64,000 bases of DNA from Saprospiraceae bacterium (GTDB lineage Bacteria > Bacteroidota > Bacteroidia > Chitinophagales > Saprospiraceae), in NCBI GenBank assembly GCA_958295895.1, contig CATQHI010000008.1:55663-119662 (forward strand). The letters run 5' to 3'. The position numbers and the translations under genes were made by a program. Of this stretch, positions 1 through 9,400 are shown piece after piece (the stretch's first letter is position 1; every line of letters starts with the position of its first letter). Under the pieces are notes generated by a model, which saw nothing but the letters and a program-made list of their open reading frames with translations, was not told where the DNA came from and searched no databases.

Positions 1-1
1 C

Positions 2-157
2 CGCGGCCAGATCGTACATATCGAAGCCGTGCGTAAGGTCAGCCCCTACTTCAACCACCGTCTGGTGCTCGAACTGCACCCTACGGGCGAGGGGGATGGG
101 GTGGTGAGCCGCTCGCGGGTGGGGGCTTGTCGGGCTTGGTTGGGTTCTAGAGGTTAG
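2..157 (+). CDS. LytTR-domain response regulator, C-terminal end only
   Basis: The open frame enters from the left edge and ends at TAG 155-157. The visible 51 residues read like the end of a LytTR DNA-binding domain: an IVHIEAVRKVSPYFNHRLVL segment followed by the VVSRSRV strand and a final AWLG. In this family the domain sits behind a receiver domain and binds direct repeats upstream of target genes. The receiver part and any partner histidine kinase lie outside the window, so the target genes cannot be inferred. Confidence 0.75.
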   Translation, partial: RGQIVHIEAVRKVSPYFNHRLVLELHPTGEGDGVVSRSRVGACRAWLGSRG

Positions 158-178
158 AGATTTAGGGTGTTGGAGGCG

Positions 179-290
179 GTCGTTGGAGGTGTTATGGGGC
201 TCACCACAGAGCGCCTAGGGGCTACACGGAGGTATTCACAGAGGTTACACAGAGCCGTCGTTGGAGGTGTGGCAGTTGGAGGTACACGGA
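179..290. repeat. Short direct repeats GTTGGAG and CACAGAG
   Basis: The 14-mer GTCGTTGGAGGTGT occurs at 179-192 and 257-270. Two extra GTTGGAG words lie near 170 and 275. Between them are several words of the form CAC(A/G)GAG, at roughly 10-20-bp spacing. No coding sense is visible. Confidence 0.5.
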
Positions 291-292
291 GG

Positions 293-312
293 CCAGCACC
301 TAGCGGTGCTGG
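293..312. terminator. Perfect 8-bp hairpin, possible terminator of the LytTR gene
   Basis: CCAGCACC, a four-base loop TAGC, then GGTGCTGG. There is no T-tract after it, so a terminator role is uncertain. It lies 136 bp after the LytTR stop codon. Confidence 0.4.
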
Positions 313-342
313 GCGTGGCAGGCGGCAAATATGCAACCAGCA

Positions 343-392
343 AGGACCTCGAAGCGTCCCTTGCGCGTAGCGCTTAGGACCTTTGAGCGTCC
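343..392. repeat. Palindromic repeat, copy 1
   Basis: A 50-nt imperfect palindrome starting AGGACCTCGAAGCGT and ending ACCTTTGAGCGTCC. A closely similar element is at 45310-45361. Both copies lie just upstream of a plus-strand gene. Confidence 0.6.
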
Positions 393-472
393 GGTCGAGC
401 CCCCCCGCGCTGAACCACCCCACCCCATTCCGCCTTCCATCCGTTACCCCTATCTCCGTTAATTTCTACCCC

Positions 473-1606
473 TTGCCCCCTCCCCTCCCCACCCCCGCCT
501 TCATCATCGAAGAAGACAAACTTCGCAAGAACCTCGAGCTCATAGCTGACGTAGCCACCGCAAGCGGCGTCGAGATCATCCTAGCCCTTAAGGCCTTCGC
601 CTTCTGGCCCGCCTTTCCGCTGATCGCCGAGTACTTACCCGGGGCAACTGCCAGTAGCCTAAATGAGGCCAGGTTGATCCACAAGCACTTCGGTCGCAAA
701 CCGCACGTCTACGCACCTGCGTACCCGCCCAGAGACTTTGCAGAGATGGCGGAACTGGCGAACCACCTGACCTTCAATACCCTGACGGAGCTCGAACGCT
801 ACCGGCCGCAGTGGGAGAAGCTAGAAACCAACGTAGGCCTACGGGTGAATCCGGAGTACAGTCCGGTGGAGACGGAGCTCTATAATCCTTCCAATCCCCA
901 CGGTCGTCTGGGAGAGACGCTGCCAAACCTACCGACCAAGCCACCGAAGGGCCTAAAGGGCCTACACATTCACACCCTCTGCGAGAGCGACGCGGCCGCC
1001 ACGGCCACGCTGATCGAGCGCACCAGGGCGCAGTTCGGCCACTACCTGGAGCAGATCGAATGGCTCAACCTCGGCGGGGGCCACCTGATGACCCGGGAGG
1101 GCTACGATGTGGAAGGTCTGATCAAAACGCTGAAGGAGTTGCGGGCACGCTACCCCCACCTGAAGGTGATCCTGGAGCCCGGCAGTGCACACGTATGGCG
1201 GACGGGTTACCTGCAGTGCACGGTGCTGGACATCGTGAATAATTACGGCTCGGCTACCCTAATGCTGGACGTGAGCTTCACCTGCCACATGCCCGATACG
1301 CTCGAGATGCCCTACCGGCCCGTGGTGCGGGGGGCCAGTGCGGAGCCAGCGGAGGGCTACCCCTACGAATACCGACTGGGGGGGATGAGCTGCCTGGCCG
1401 GAGATTACCTGGACACCTACTACTTCCGGCAGCCGGCACGGGTGGGCGATACGCTGGTGTTCGAGGATATGGCGCACTATACGACGGTAAAGTCAACGAT
1501 GTTTAACGGGGTGCCGCACCCAGCCATCGTGCTAGTAGATGCAGATGGGGAGGTAGTGATGGAGCGGCAGTTTGATTACGAGGATTACGAAAAACGAATG
1601 GGCTAG
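473..1606 (+). CDS. nspC: Carboxynorspermidine/carboxyspermidine decarboxylase
   Basis: PLP-dependent decarboxylase of the alanine-racemase fold. It removes CO2 from carboxy(nor)spermidine in the alternative polyamine pathway, in the cytoplasm. Visible marks are LALKAF with the PLP lysine, HTLCES, the GGGH glycine turn, the EPG phosphate-binding motif, SFTCHMPDTLEMPYRP and GGMSCLAGD near the C-terminus. The length of about 377 residues fits the family. No ATG lies in frame upstream of the conserved region. TTG 473 gives MPPPLPTPAFIIEEDKL, which matches where family members begin. A longer TTG start at 383 would fall in the palindromic repeat. The partner carboxyspermidine dehydrogenase is not in the window. 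Confidence 0.9.
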   Translation: MPPPLPTPAFIIEEDKLRKNLELIADVATASGVEIILALKAFAFWPAFPLIAEYLPGATASSLNEARLIHKHFGRKPHVYAPAYPPRDFAEMAELANHLTFNTLTELERYRPQWEKLETNVGLRVNPEYSPVETELYNPSNPHGRLGETLPNLPTKPPKGLKGLHIHTLCESDAAATATLIERTRAQFGHYLEQIEWLNLGGGHLMTREGYDVEGLIKTLKELRARYPHLKVILEPGSAHVWRTGYLQCTVLDIVNNYGSATLMLDVSFTCHMPDTLEMPYRPVVRGASAEPAEGYPYEYRLGGMSCLAGDYLDTYYFRQPARVGDTLVFEDMAHYTTVKSTMFNGVPHPAIVLVDADGEVVMERQFDYEDYEKRMG

Positions 1607-1657
1607 TCGTCTGCCGAGTTCCGCGCATGGCGCGGCTCGTTCGCCAACTTTTTTCGC

Positions 1658-2548
1658 TCACCCCTTCGCCGAATTAATGAAGTACACCCCGGTCAGCAGC
1701 ACCGCCCCCGCCAGCAGTGACTGTCCGGTGATCACCTCATTATTGAATAGACCCCCGAGCAGCACGGCTACGACTGGATTGACGTAGGTATTCGTAGCTA
1801 CCTTATCCGCACTCACCTTACCCAGCAGAAAATTAAAGGCGGAAAAGGCAATGATGGAGCCGAAGATGACTAAGAAGACCCAGGAGTACACCGAGCGGGC
1901 GGTGACCTCAGCGGGCGTCCAAGTAGACCAGTCATCGAGGACCGGACTAGAAAGCAGTAAGAACATCCCCGCCACTAGCATCTGCATCGCGGTGGCACGA
2001 ACGCGGTTAGGCCCAAGATCAAGCCGCTGGCGTAAGAGCATGCCAGACCCCCAGCAGAGCATACCGCTGGCAATGGCGATGAATCCTTTATAGGTATCCG
2101 CCCCGCCGCCCACGGCCACCGGCTGGGAGATGAGCAGACTCATGCCGCAGATACTGATGAAGGCCCCGAGGAAGGCCTTGTTGGAGGGACGGCTCTGTAG
2201 GATGCCCCACATCATCAGCATCACCACCAGGGGCTCGAAGGCAATGATGAGGCTGGTGGTGGAGGTAGGGATGTACTGCTGGGCCCATACTACGGCCCCC
2301 GTGCCCACGCTGAGCAGCAGGATGCCGATGATGCCGGAATTGATGAGGTAGGTGGGGCGGGGCCAGGTGCGGTCGCCCCGTAGCAGGGTATAGACGTACA
2401 TCAGCAGACCGGCCGTGAAGAAGCGGGTACCCCCCATAAAGAAGACCGGGATGGAGTCGATGGCCCAGTAGTTGGCCAGGTAGGTGGCCCCCCAGACGAA
2501 GTAGATGATGAAAAAGGCAAGGAGGATCAGGAGGCGGTCACGTCCCAT
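1658..2548 (-). CDS. DMT-superfamily (EamA) membrane transporter
   Basis: Inner-membrane protein of about 296 residues with ten predicted helices arranged as two EamA repeats (roughly residues 1-130 and 145-290). It is hydrophobic throughout, with the usual FVWGATYLANYWAI-type first helix. Family members export or import small metabolites; the substrate cannot be told from sequence. I chose ATG 2548 (MGRDRLLILL). The longer frame starts at a TTG inside a promoter-like box, TATCCTTG on the minus strand (2576-2583). The gene is divergent from the OmpH-like gene. Confidence 0.85.
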   Translation of the reverse strand: MGRDRLLILLAFFIIYFVWGATYLANYWAIDSIPVFFMGGTRFFTAGLLMYVYTLLRGDRTWPRPTYLINSGIIGILLLSVGTGAVVWAQQYIPTSTTSLIIAFEPLVVMLMMWGILQSRPSNKAFLGAFISICGMSLLISQPVAVGGGADTYKGFIAIASGMLCWGSGMLLRQRLDLGPNRVRATAMQMLVAGMFLLLSSPVLDDWSTWTPAEVTARSVYSWVFLVIFGSIIAFSAFNFLLGKVSADKVATNTYVNPVVAVLLGGLFNNEVITGQSLLAGAVLLTGVYFINSAKG

Positions 2549-2559
2549 AGGGAAAGCTG

Positions 2560-2567
2560 TACTTTTG
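2560..2567 (+). promoter_or_regulatory. Promoter -7 box TACTTTTG of the ompH-like gene
   Basis: The box matches the Bacteroidota consensus TAnnTTTG, 19 nt before ATG 2587. Confidence 0.5.
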
Positions 2568-2586
2568 CGGAAACTCAAGGATACGG

Positions 2587-3207
2587 ATGACCGACTTCGC
2601 TACAATACTACCCACCGCCGCATTAGTTCTCGCGGCCCTGGGCTTTTTTGGCTGCGACCAGCCGGTATCCGGTACGGTGGGGACCGTAGCTGATGCCAAT
2701 TCATCCGCCGCCGCCCGCGCCCGCGCGGATGGAGCCGGCCTCAGCATCGTATTCGTAAAGGTCGATAGCCTACAGGCCGGCTACACCGTAGTAGCGGACG
2801 AGCTGGGCCGTCTGGAGGAAAACTTCACAAAGGCCGAACAGAACCACAACAATCGGGTAGCCGATTTCCAAGAGGAAGTGCAAAAACTACAGAATCAGGT
2901 GCAGCAGGGCCTGCTGGCCCCCAATAAGATCCAGGCCGAGCAGCAGCGTATGGCCCGTAAGGAGCAGGAAATCATGCAGCAGCGCGATGTAGCCCTGGCC
3001 AGTATCCAGGAGGACCAGCTGCGCATCCAACAACAGTTCAGCGAGCGGGTCAAGGAGGTGCTGGAGGAGCTACAGGAGGAGAATCACTACGACTTCATCC
3101 TCAACCAGGGGCAAAACTCCGCCGTACTGATCACCAACGATACCTACGACATCACCCCCCTGGTGCTCGAGCGGCTCAACGTAGCGGTCCAGGACATCGT
3201 GCAGTAA
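2587..3207 (+). CDS. OmpH/Skp-family lipoprotein
   Basis: A 206-residue OmpH-type periplasmic chaperone. The N-terminus is a lipoprotein signal with lipobox LGFFGC (Cys 23). An IVFVKVDSLQAGY beta-strand entry follows, then long glutamine/glutamate-rich coiled-coil tentacles (about residues 75-165), and the C-terminal FILNQGQNSAVLITNDTYDIT segment typical of the family. Skp/OmpH proteins carry unfolded outer-membrane proteins across the periplasm. A lipid anchor is unusual, since most family members are soluble. It lies 11 bp upstream of cdaA and is probably co-transcribed. Confidence 0.88.
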   Translation: MTDFATILPTAALVLAALGFFGCDQPVSGTVGTVADANSSAAARARADGAGLSIVFVKVDSLQAGYTVVADELGRLEENFTKAEQNHNNRVADFQEEVQKLQNQVQQGLLAPNKIQAEQQRMARKEQEIMQQRDVALASIQEDQLRIQQQFSERVKEVLEELQEENHYDFILNQGQNSAVLITNDTYDITPLVLERLNVAVQDIVQ

Positions 3208-3218
3208 CTTTAAGGCCG

Positions 3219-4025
3219 ATGCCCTCCGCCGCGCTGCCCCTGGCCTTTAAGATCGGTTTTCTTCCCATCGACATCTGGGACGTCTTCGACGTGCTCATCG
3301 TGGGCTACCTCATCTACTGGCTCTACCGCTTGCTGCGGGGCAGTATCGCACTCAACATCTTCGTGGGCATCGTGGCCCTGTTTTTCAGCTACCAGGCCTT
3401 CACGGCCCTGGGCATGGACCTGCTGAGTAACATCCTCAACCAGTTCATCCAGGTCGGCTTCATTAGCCTGATCATCATCTTCCAGCCCGAGGTGCGGCGG
3501 TTCTTACTGCTACTGGGCAGTGGCGCCATCAAACGGCGCAACAGCTTCTGGAACCGACTGCTGGGGCGGGAAGAATTCGACCGCGAGAAGGCTCCACAGA
3601 CGGCCGTGGTCCGCCGCGCCTTTCTCCGCCTGGCCCGCCAGCGCACCGGTGCCCTCATCGTCTGTACCCAGGACGCCGACCCCAGTACCGTCATCACCGG
3701 TGGCACGGAACTCCACGCCGACATTAGCTACGGCCTGCTGGTCAGTATCTTCCATAAGGAAAGCCCCCTACACGATGGGGCCGTACTCATCTCCAACCGC
3801 CGCATTATCAAGGCTAGCGCCATCCTGCCCGTATCGGAGAACAGCGATCTACCGGCAGCCGTGGGCCTCCGCCACCGGGCGGCCGTGGGCGTCACCGAGA
3901 AGATCGACGTGGCCTGCTTCATCGTCTCGGAGGAAACGGGCAAGATCAGTTTTGCCTACGGGGGCGCGCTGGAGCGGGGGATCAGCGAGGAGCGGCTGAC
4001 GGAGCTACTGGATATGTATTTGTAG
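3219..4025 (+). CDS. cdaA: Diadenylate cyclase CdaA (c-di-AMP synthase)
   Basis: Makes the second messenger c-di-AMP from two ATP. The 268 residues give three N-terminal membrane helices (about residues 20-85, with an FQPEVRR linker after them) and a DisA_N catalytic domain from about 125. The two catalytic motifs are intact: DGA at 186-188 and RHRAA at 218-222. TAACTTTA (3205-3212) lies 6 nt before the ATG and may be a promoter box, but read-through from the OmpH-like gene is also possible. The C-terminus ends at a long hairpin. In other bacteria CdaA controls potassium and cell-wall homeostasis. Confidence 0.95.
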   Translation: MPSAALPLAFKIGFLPIDIWDVFDVLIVGYLIYWLYRLLRGSIALNIFVGIVALFFSYQAFTALGMDLLSNILNQFIQVGFISLIIIFQPEVRRFLLLLGSGAIKRRNSFWNRLLGREEFDREKAPQTAVVRRAFLRLARQRTGALIVCTQDADPSTVITGGTELHADISYGLLVSIFHKESPLHDGAVLISNRRIIKASAILPVSENSDLPAAVGLRHRAAVGVTEKIDVACFIVSEETGKISFAYGGALERGISEERLTELLDMYL

Positions 4026-4070
4026 ACGCCTAGCGGCTGGTTAGACGGTCTGACCAGCCGACAGGCGTCT
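4024..4070. terminator. Long bidirectional hairpin between cdaA and the PLDc_N gene
   Basis: The arms are AGACGCCT..CGGCTGGT..AGAC and the complement, pairing at about 21 of 24 positions with almost no loop. The stem includes the stop codons of both convergent genes. Confidence 0.75.
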
Positions 4071-4350
4071 AAAACACCTCCTGCTTATTCCGCCCCATAA
4101 AGAGATAAAGCAGCGCTCCCAGAAACGGAATGAATAAGATGACCAGCCCCCAGATCAGTTTCTTGCTCACTGGGTAGGGCTTAGTAATCAGATCGTAGGC
4201 GGCCCAGAGGATGATGAGAAAATGGGCGATGGAGAGCAGGGCGTAAATGCCCAACCCGCCGGCCACGACCTCGCCACCGGAGACGTCCTCGCCGCAGGCA
4301 GTGAGGAGGGCGGCCAGGGGGAGGGCGGGAAGTAGTTTGCGTAGGTGCAT
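4069..4350 (-). CDS. Small PLDc_N-domain membrane lipoprotein
   Basis: A 93-residue protein. It has a possible lipobox LTAC (Cys 19), then two hydrophobic helices (about residues 33-55 and 66-86) separated by KPYPVSKKLIW. The arrangement matches the phospholipase D nuclease N-terminal (PLDc_N) domain, where it anchors proteins in the membrane; here it stands alone. No catalytic HKD motif is present, so enzymatic activity is not expected. It converges on cdaA, and its stop codon lies in the shared hairpin. Confidence 0.75.
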   Translation of the reverse strand: MHLRKLLPALPLAALLTACGEDVSGGEVVAGGLGIYALLSIAHFLIILWAAYDLITKPYPVSKKLIWGLVILFIPFLGALLYLFMGRNKQEVF

Positions 4351-4402
4351 AGCGGTGGATTTGGTAATAGAACCGGTCTAGCTGCCCATCGGTTTGTTCT
4401 TC

Positions 4403-4419
4403 GCACCTGCGGCCCCGCC
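4403..4419 (+). repeat. 17-bp dispersed motif, exact copy
   Basis: GCACCTGCGGCCCCGCC without mismatch, 30 bp before the M20 dipeptidase ATG, in the sense orientation. Confidence 0.8.
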
Positions 4420-4449
4420 CCCCGTTACACCCGCAAACTCTAAGCCCCT

Positions 4450-5844
4450 ATGACCACCACCGAATACATCGAGCAGCACCGCGATCGCTTCCTGAACGAA
4501 CTCAAGACCCTCATACGCATACCGAGCATCAGTACGGCGAGCGAGCACAAGAAGGATACCCACCAGTGCGCCGTGCGGGTACAGGAATACCTGGTGCGCG
4601 CCGGTATGGATAAGGCCGAGCTCTACCCTACGGACGGCCACCCCATTGTATACGCCGAAAAAATAATCGGGGAGGATAAACCTACTATTTTGGTATACGG
4701 ACATTACGACGTGCAGCCGGCTGACCCACTGGACGAGTGGGATACGCCCCCCTTCGAGCCGACGATCAAAACGACGGCGCAGCACCCCCAGGGAGCCATC
4801 TTTGCCCGGGGGGCGACCGACGATAAGGGCCAAATGTTCATCCACGTAAAGGCAGTGGAGGCTATGGTGCAGACCGGGAGCCTGCCCTGTAACGTAAAGT
4901 TTATGATCGAGGGCGAGGAGGAGATCGGGAGTCCGAACTTACTGCCCTTCATCAAGGAGTATAGGGAGATGCTGCGGTCTGACGTGATCCTAATCTCGGA
5001 TACCAGCCTGTTGAGTAAGAACCACCCTAGTATTACCGTGGGGCTACGGGGACTGACCTACCTCGACGTAAAGGTGCGCGCGGCACGGGCCGATATGCAC
5101 TCGGGGCTCTTCGGCGGGGCGGTGGCCAACCCCATCAACGTGCTCTGCGACATGGTGGCTAGCCTGAAGGACGAGAAGAAGCACATCACCATCCCCAGCT
5201 TCTACGACGATGTGGAGTTCCCCAGCGAGCGGGACCGCACACTCATGCGCGAGGCCCCCTTCGACGCCGAGGAGTATATGGACTCACCGGGCGTTTTCGG
5301 CCTGGAGGGTGAGGAGGGCTACACCACCTACGAGCGCACGGGCATTCTACCTACGCTAGACGTGAACGGTATCTGGGGCGGTTTTACGGGCGAGGGATCG
5401 AAAACCGTCATCCCCGCCGTAGCCAGTGCCAAGATCAGTATGCGGCTGGTCTCGAAGCAGAATTACGAAAAGATCACCCGCCTCTTTACCGAGCACTTCA
5501 AGCAGATTGCCCCGGATACAGTAAAGATCGAGGTACACCCCCACCACGGCGGCAACCCTTACGTGACGCCCACCGATACTCCGGAGTACAAGGCGGCCGA
5601 GGCAGCTATCCAACAGACGTTTGGGGAGAAGCCGGTACCGATGTACGAGGGGGGCTCCATCCCCATCGTGGCCCAGTTTAAAGAAGTACTCGGCGTGGAG
5701 ACCATCCTAATGGGCTTTGGCTTCGACACCGACGGGCTGCACAGTCCGAACGAGCATTTCGGGCTGTGGAATTTTTTTAAGGGGATTGAAACGGTGCCGG
5801 CTTTCTTTTCTGCGTATGCGAGGATGAAGGACCTCACCGCCTAA
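4450..5844 (+). CDS. M20-family metallodipeptidase
   Basis: Zinc dipeptidase of the M20 family (carnosinase/PepV-like group), cleaving dipeptides in the cytoplasm. Metal ligands and catalytic residues are visible: His85 and Asp87 in YGHYDVQPAD, Asp124/Asp125 in ARGATDDKGQ, and the acidic cluster EGEEEIGS (154-161) with the catalytic Glu. The dimerisation lid domain lies about residues 200-370. The length of 464 residues is normal. The last 11 bp overlap the convergent FKBP gene. Confidence 0.93.
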   Translation: MTTTEYIEQHRDRFLNELKTLIRIPSISTASEHKKDTHQCAVRVQEYLVRAGMDKAELYPTDGHPIVYAEKIIGEDKPTILVYGHYDVQPADPLDEWDTPPFEPTIKTTAQHPQGAIFARGATDDKGQMFIHVKAVEAMVQTGSLPCNVKFMIEGEEEIGSPNLLPFIKEYREMLRSDVILISDTSLLSKNHPSITVGLRGLTYLDVKVRAARADMHSGLFGGAVANPINVLCDMVASLKDEKKHITIPSFYDDVEFPSERDRTLMREAPFDAEEYMDSPGVFGLEGEEGYTTYERTGILPTLDVNGIWGGFTGEGSKTVIPAVASAKISMRLVSKQNYEKITRLFTEHFKQIAPDTVKIEVHPHHGGNPYVTPTDTPEYKAAEAAIQQTFGEKPVPMYEGGSIPIVAQFKEVLGVETILMGFGFDTDGLHSPNEHFGLWNFFKGIETVPAFFSAYARMKDLTA

Positions 5845-6343
5845 CCCCCCCCTCCTCGATATACTGCTTCCGGACCAGCTCATCCACCGTAGGCTTACGC
5901 ACGTTCAGGATGGCCCCGGAGAAGAACAGCGTTTTACCGGCCAGGGCGTGATTGGCGTCGAGGGTCACCGTGTTATCGTTCCAGTCGACGACCTTAGCGT
6001 TGACCGCCTTACCGTCGGCATCGGTAAGGGTGAGGTACTGCCCGCGCTCCAGCAGGCCAGGCTCGATCTGCTCGCGTTCGTTCTGGAAAATGGTGATGGG
6101 TGCCTCCAGAATATGGACGTCGTCGCGCTGTCCGTAGGCATCGTCCGGCGCCAGCTGGAAGCTGAAGCCCATGCCGCTCCTGAGGCCAAACATCCGCCGT
6201 TCCCAGGCGGGTAGCATCCGGCCGGTCCCGAACATGAACTTGAAGGGGTAGTTGACGTCCATGCGCTCCAGGAGGGTGCCGGAGGGGCCGCCGTCGCGCA
6301 CCTCGTAGGTCATGGTCACTATGCTGTAGTCGTCGATGGTCAT
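5834..6343 (-). CDS. FKBP-type peptidyl-prolyl isomerase, SlyD-like
   Basis: A 169-residue cytoplasmic prolyl isomerase and chaperone. It shows FKBP strands (MTYEVRDGG, FKFMFGTGRMLPAWERRMFGL), an inserted IF flap (about residues 75-125), and the DANHALAGKTLFF return strand that marks SlyD-like proteins. The His-rich metal-binding tail of E. coli SlyD is absent. It converges on the M20 gene with an 11-bp overlap. A copy of the 17-bp motif lies 51 bp upstream. Confidence 0.9.
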   Translation of the reverse strand: MTIDDYSIVTMTYEVRDGGPSGTLLERMDVNYPFKFMFGTGRMLPAWERRMFGLRSGMGFSFQLAPDDAYGQRDDVHILEAPITIFQNEREQIEPGLLERGQYLTLTDADGKAVNAKVVDWNDNTVTLDANHALAGKTLFFSGAILNVRKPTVDELVRKQYIEEGGVRR

Positions 6344-6394
6344 GGGCTAGAACAGGGTCAGGGGTATAGCAGTGTTTTACCGCAAAAAGTTTAG

Positions 6395-6411
6395 GGCGGG
6401 GCCGCAGGTGC
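6395..6411 (-). repeat. 17-bp dispersed motif, exact copy
   Basis: GCACCTGCGGCCCCGCC on the minus strand without mismatch, preceded by TT, 51 bp before the FKBP gene start and in sense orientation to it. Confidence 0.8.
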
Positions 6412-6441
6412 AAGGAAACTCGTCTGCCGAATTCTTCCCCC

Positions 6442-6449
6442 TATCTTAC
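6442..6449 (+). promoter_or_regulatory. Promoter -7 box TATCTTAC of the tricorn gene
   Basis: A near-consensus box (TAnnTTTG) 26 nt before ATG 6476. The leader between them is AT-rich and lacks a clear Shine-Dalgarno sequence. Confidence 0.45.
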
Positions 6450-6475
6450 ACTTAACCATATTAACTACCACTACA

Positions 6476-9400
6476 ATGACTAAGCTATTTACCGTGCTTT
6501 TTCTACTTATTTGTACAGCACCCCTTACCGCCCAGACCCGCCTACTCTCCCACCCCGCCATCAGCGCCGACCACATCGCCTTCGCCTACGCCGGCGATCT
6601 GTGGGTGGCCGAGCGGGATGGGAGCGATCCGCGCCGGCTCACCATCGGTGAGGGGCCGGAGACGAACCCCGTGTTCAGTCCCGACGGCAAAACCCTGGCC
6701 TTCACCGGGGCCTACGATGGCAACCTGGACGTATACACCGTGCCGGTGGCCGGGGGCATCCCCAGGCGGCTGACCTGGCACCCCGATCCCGATGAGGTAC
6801 AGGCCTTCGCGCCGGACGGGCAGTCTGTGCTGTTTACCTCCAAGCGGTATGCCTTCACGAACCGCTTTAATCAATTATACACCATCGGATTGGACGGTGG
6901 CCGGGAAACCCCACTGAACATCCCAACGGCCTTCCAGGCGGATTATTCCGCCGACGGAAGCCACATTGCCTACACTCCCCTCGGCGACCGTTCCAGCATG
7001 TGGAAGAACTACCGCGGGGGCACGGTATCGCGGATCTGGCTCTTCGCTACGGCGGATAGCTCGGTGGTAGAAATACCGAAGCCGGAAACGGGCAGTAACG
7101 ACAACTTTCCACAGTACCTGGATGGGAAGGTGTACTTCCGTAGCGACCGGGATGGGGAGTACAATCTTTATGTCTACGATCCGGCCGGTGAGCGGGTGGA
7201 GCAACTGACGGAGTTTACGGACTTCCCGGTGATCGGACTACGGGCGGGAGCCGGGGCCATCATCTTCGAGCAGGCCGGTTACCTGCACGTGTACGATCCG
7301 GCTACGCGACAACAGCAGCGACTCGACATCACCGTGAATGCCGACATCCTGGACGTAAGACCGCGCTACGTGACCGGCGGTGACAACGTGCGCACGGCCG
7401 GTGTATCGCCCTCGGGGACCCGCCTGGTCTTCGATTTTCGCGGAGAGATCCTCACCGCGCCGGCCGAGGAGGGTGACGTGCAGAACCTGACGCAGACGCC
7501 CGGGGTACACGAAACCTACCCCGCCTGGTCGCCCGATGCACGCACCGTGGCCTACTTCAGTGATGCCTCCGGGGAATATGCCCTGCATCTATCCCGCCTG
7601 GACCGGGACCGCCGGCGGCAGGTACGTGAGGTACCGCTGGCGGGTACGGGCTTCTACGCCCACATCCACTGGGCTCCCGATGGCAAGCACCTGGCCTTCG
7701 TGGATAACGGCAGAAACCTGTACGTGCTGGAGGTAGCCAGCGGTGAGGTAACCAAGGTGGATCAGGACGTACTTTACTACCCGGGAGACTACCGCGATCT
7801 GTTCGGCTCCTGGTCCTCCGACGGGCGGTGGATGGCCTACTCTAAAGTCACGGCGACAAACTTCGAGCGCGCCTACGTCTATGACGTTAGCACCGGGCAG
7901 ACCCACCCCATCACTGACCCACTAGTAAATACCACCGAGCCCACCTTCGACCCCTCGGGTAAGTACCTGTACCTAACCGCCTCTACGGATGCCGGTCCGG
8001 TGGTCAACTGGTTCCAGCAGTCGAGCAACGACATGCAGGCTACGAACGGCATCTATCTGATGACCCTGCAACAAGAGGTGGAAAGTCCCTTTTTTCACCG
8101 CAACGATACGGAGGAGCTCAGTGAGGACGAGCAGTACGAAGCGGCGCTGGAAAAGGAAAAAGCGGAGGAGCAGACTGATCAAGCGGAAGCAGAAACGGAC
8201 ACCACCGCCACAGCCAGCAAGGCGGTACGTATAGATTTTGCCGGCCTGGAAAACCGAATCGTGCACCTGCCCCTCCCAAACGGCAACTACCGCAACCTGG
8301 CGTCGCCGACGGAGGGCACGCTGCTCTTTATCGCCAGCACCGACGAGGAGTCGGTCGTCCAGCAGTTTTCGCTCGAGGACCGGAAGGCCACCCCTCTGAT
8401 CCCAGCCGACTGGTTTGAGGTGACCGCCGACGGCGAAAAGCTCTTCGTAGGAAGTTTCGGGCGGTGGGGTGTGACAAGTCTAGATGGAGCCACGCTGGAG
8501 GACCTCAAGTCGCCGGATGAGTACGGACTGGCGGTGAAGATCGACCCCCCGGCGGAGTGGCGTAACGTGTTCGACGAGATGTGGCGGGTGAACCGCGACT
8601 ACTTCTATGACCCCAACATGCATGGGGTAGACTGGCCGGCCATGATGGCCAAGTACGAACCCTTCCTGGCCGACGTAAAGACCAGCGAGGACCTCTACCG
8701 GGTCATGGAGTGGATGGGGAGCGAACTGGGCGTGGGGCACCACCGCTTTGGTAGTCAGGGAACGCCGCTGCGGGAAGTGGAGACGGTGCCGGGCGGCGTA
8801 CTGGGCGCGGACTACGAGGTAGCCAACGGCCGCTACCGCTTCAGCAAAATCTACGGCGGGCTGAACTGGAACGAGGACCTGGCCAGTCCGCTCACCGAGC
8901 CGGGGGTGGACGTCAACGTGGGCGACTACCTCCTGGCGGTAAACGGGCAGGAACTGAGTGCCGAGGATAACCTCTTCCGCCTCTTCGAGCGCACGGCCGG
9001 CACGATCGTAGAGCTGCGTGTAGGCCCTAATGCCGATGGTTCCAACTCGCGCCTTGAGCGGGTCACCCCCATCGAAGACGAGTACGACCTACGCAATCGC
9101 GACTGGGTGGAGGGCAACCTGCGTAAGGTGAACGAGGCGACCGACGGGCGGGTAGCCTACGTCTACGTACCCAATACCGGCGGCGGAGGCTTTGAATACT
9201 TCAAACGGTATTTCTTCCCGCAGGTGGACAAGCAGGCCATCATCGTCGATGAGCGCTTCAACGGCGGGGGGCAGATCGCAGACTACTACATCGAACTACT
9301 TATGCGCCCCTACCAGAATAGCTGGACTTACCGCTACGGCCAGGATCAACACGCGCCGGTAGCCAGTATCCAGGGGCCGAAGGTGCTACTGATCGACGAG

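Larger units (their letters stand above)
158..472. other. Gene-free spacer with clustered short repeats
   Basis: No convincing gene is seen here before nspC. The spacer holds two copies of GTCGTTGGAGGTGT (179-192 and 257-270), further GTTGGAG words, and a run of CACAGAG/CACGGAG words between about 211 and 290. It also has a perfect 8-bp hairpin (293-312) and a 50-nt palindromic repeat (343-392). ORFs predicted across it do not look like protein families. Confidence 0.6.
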
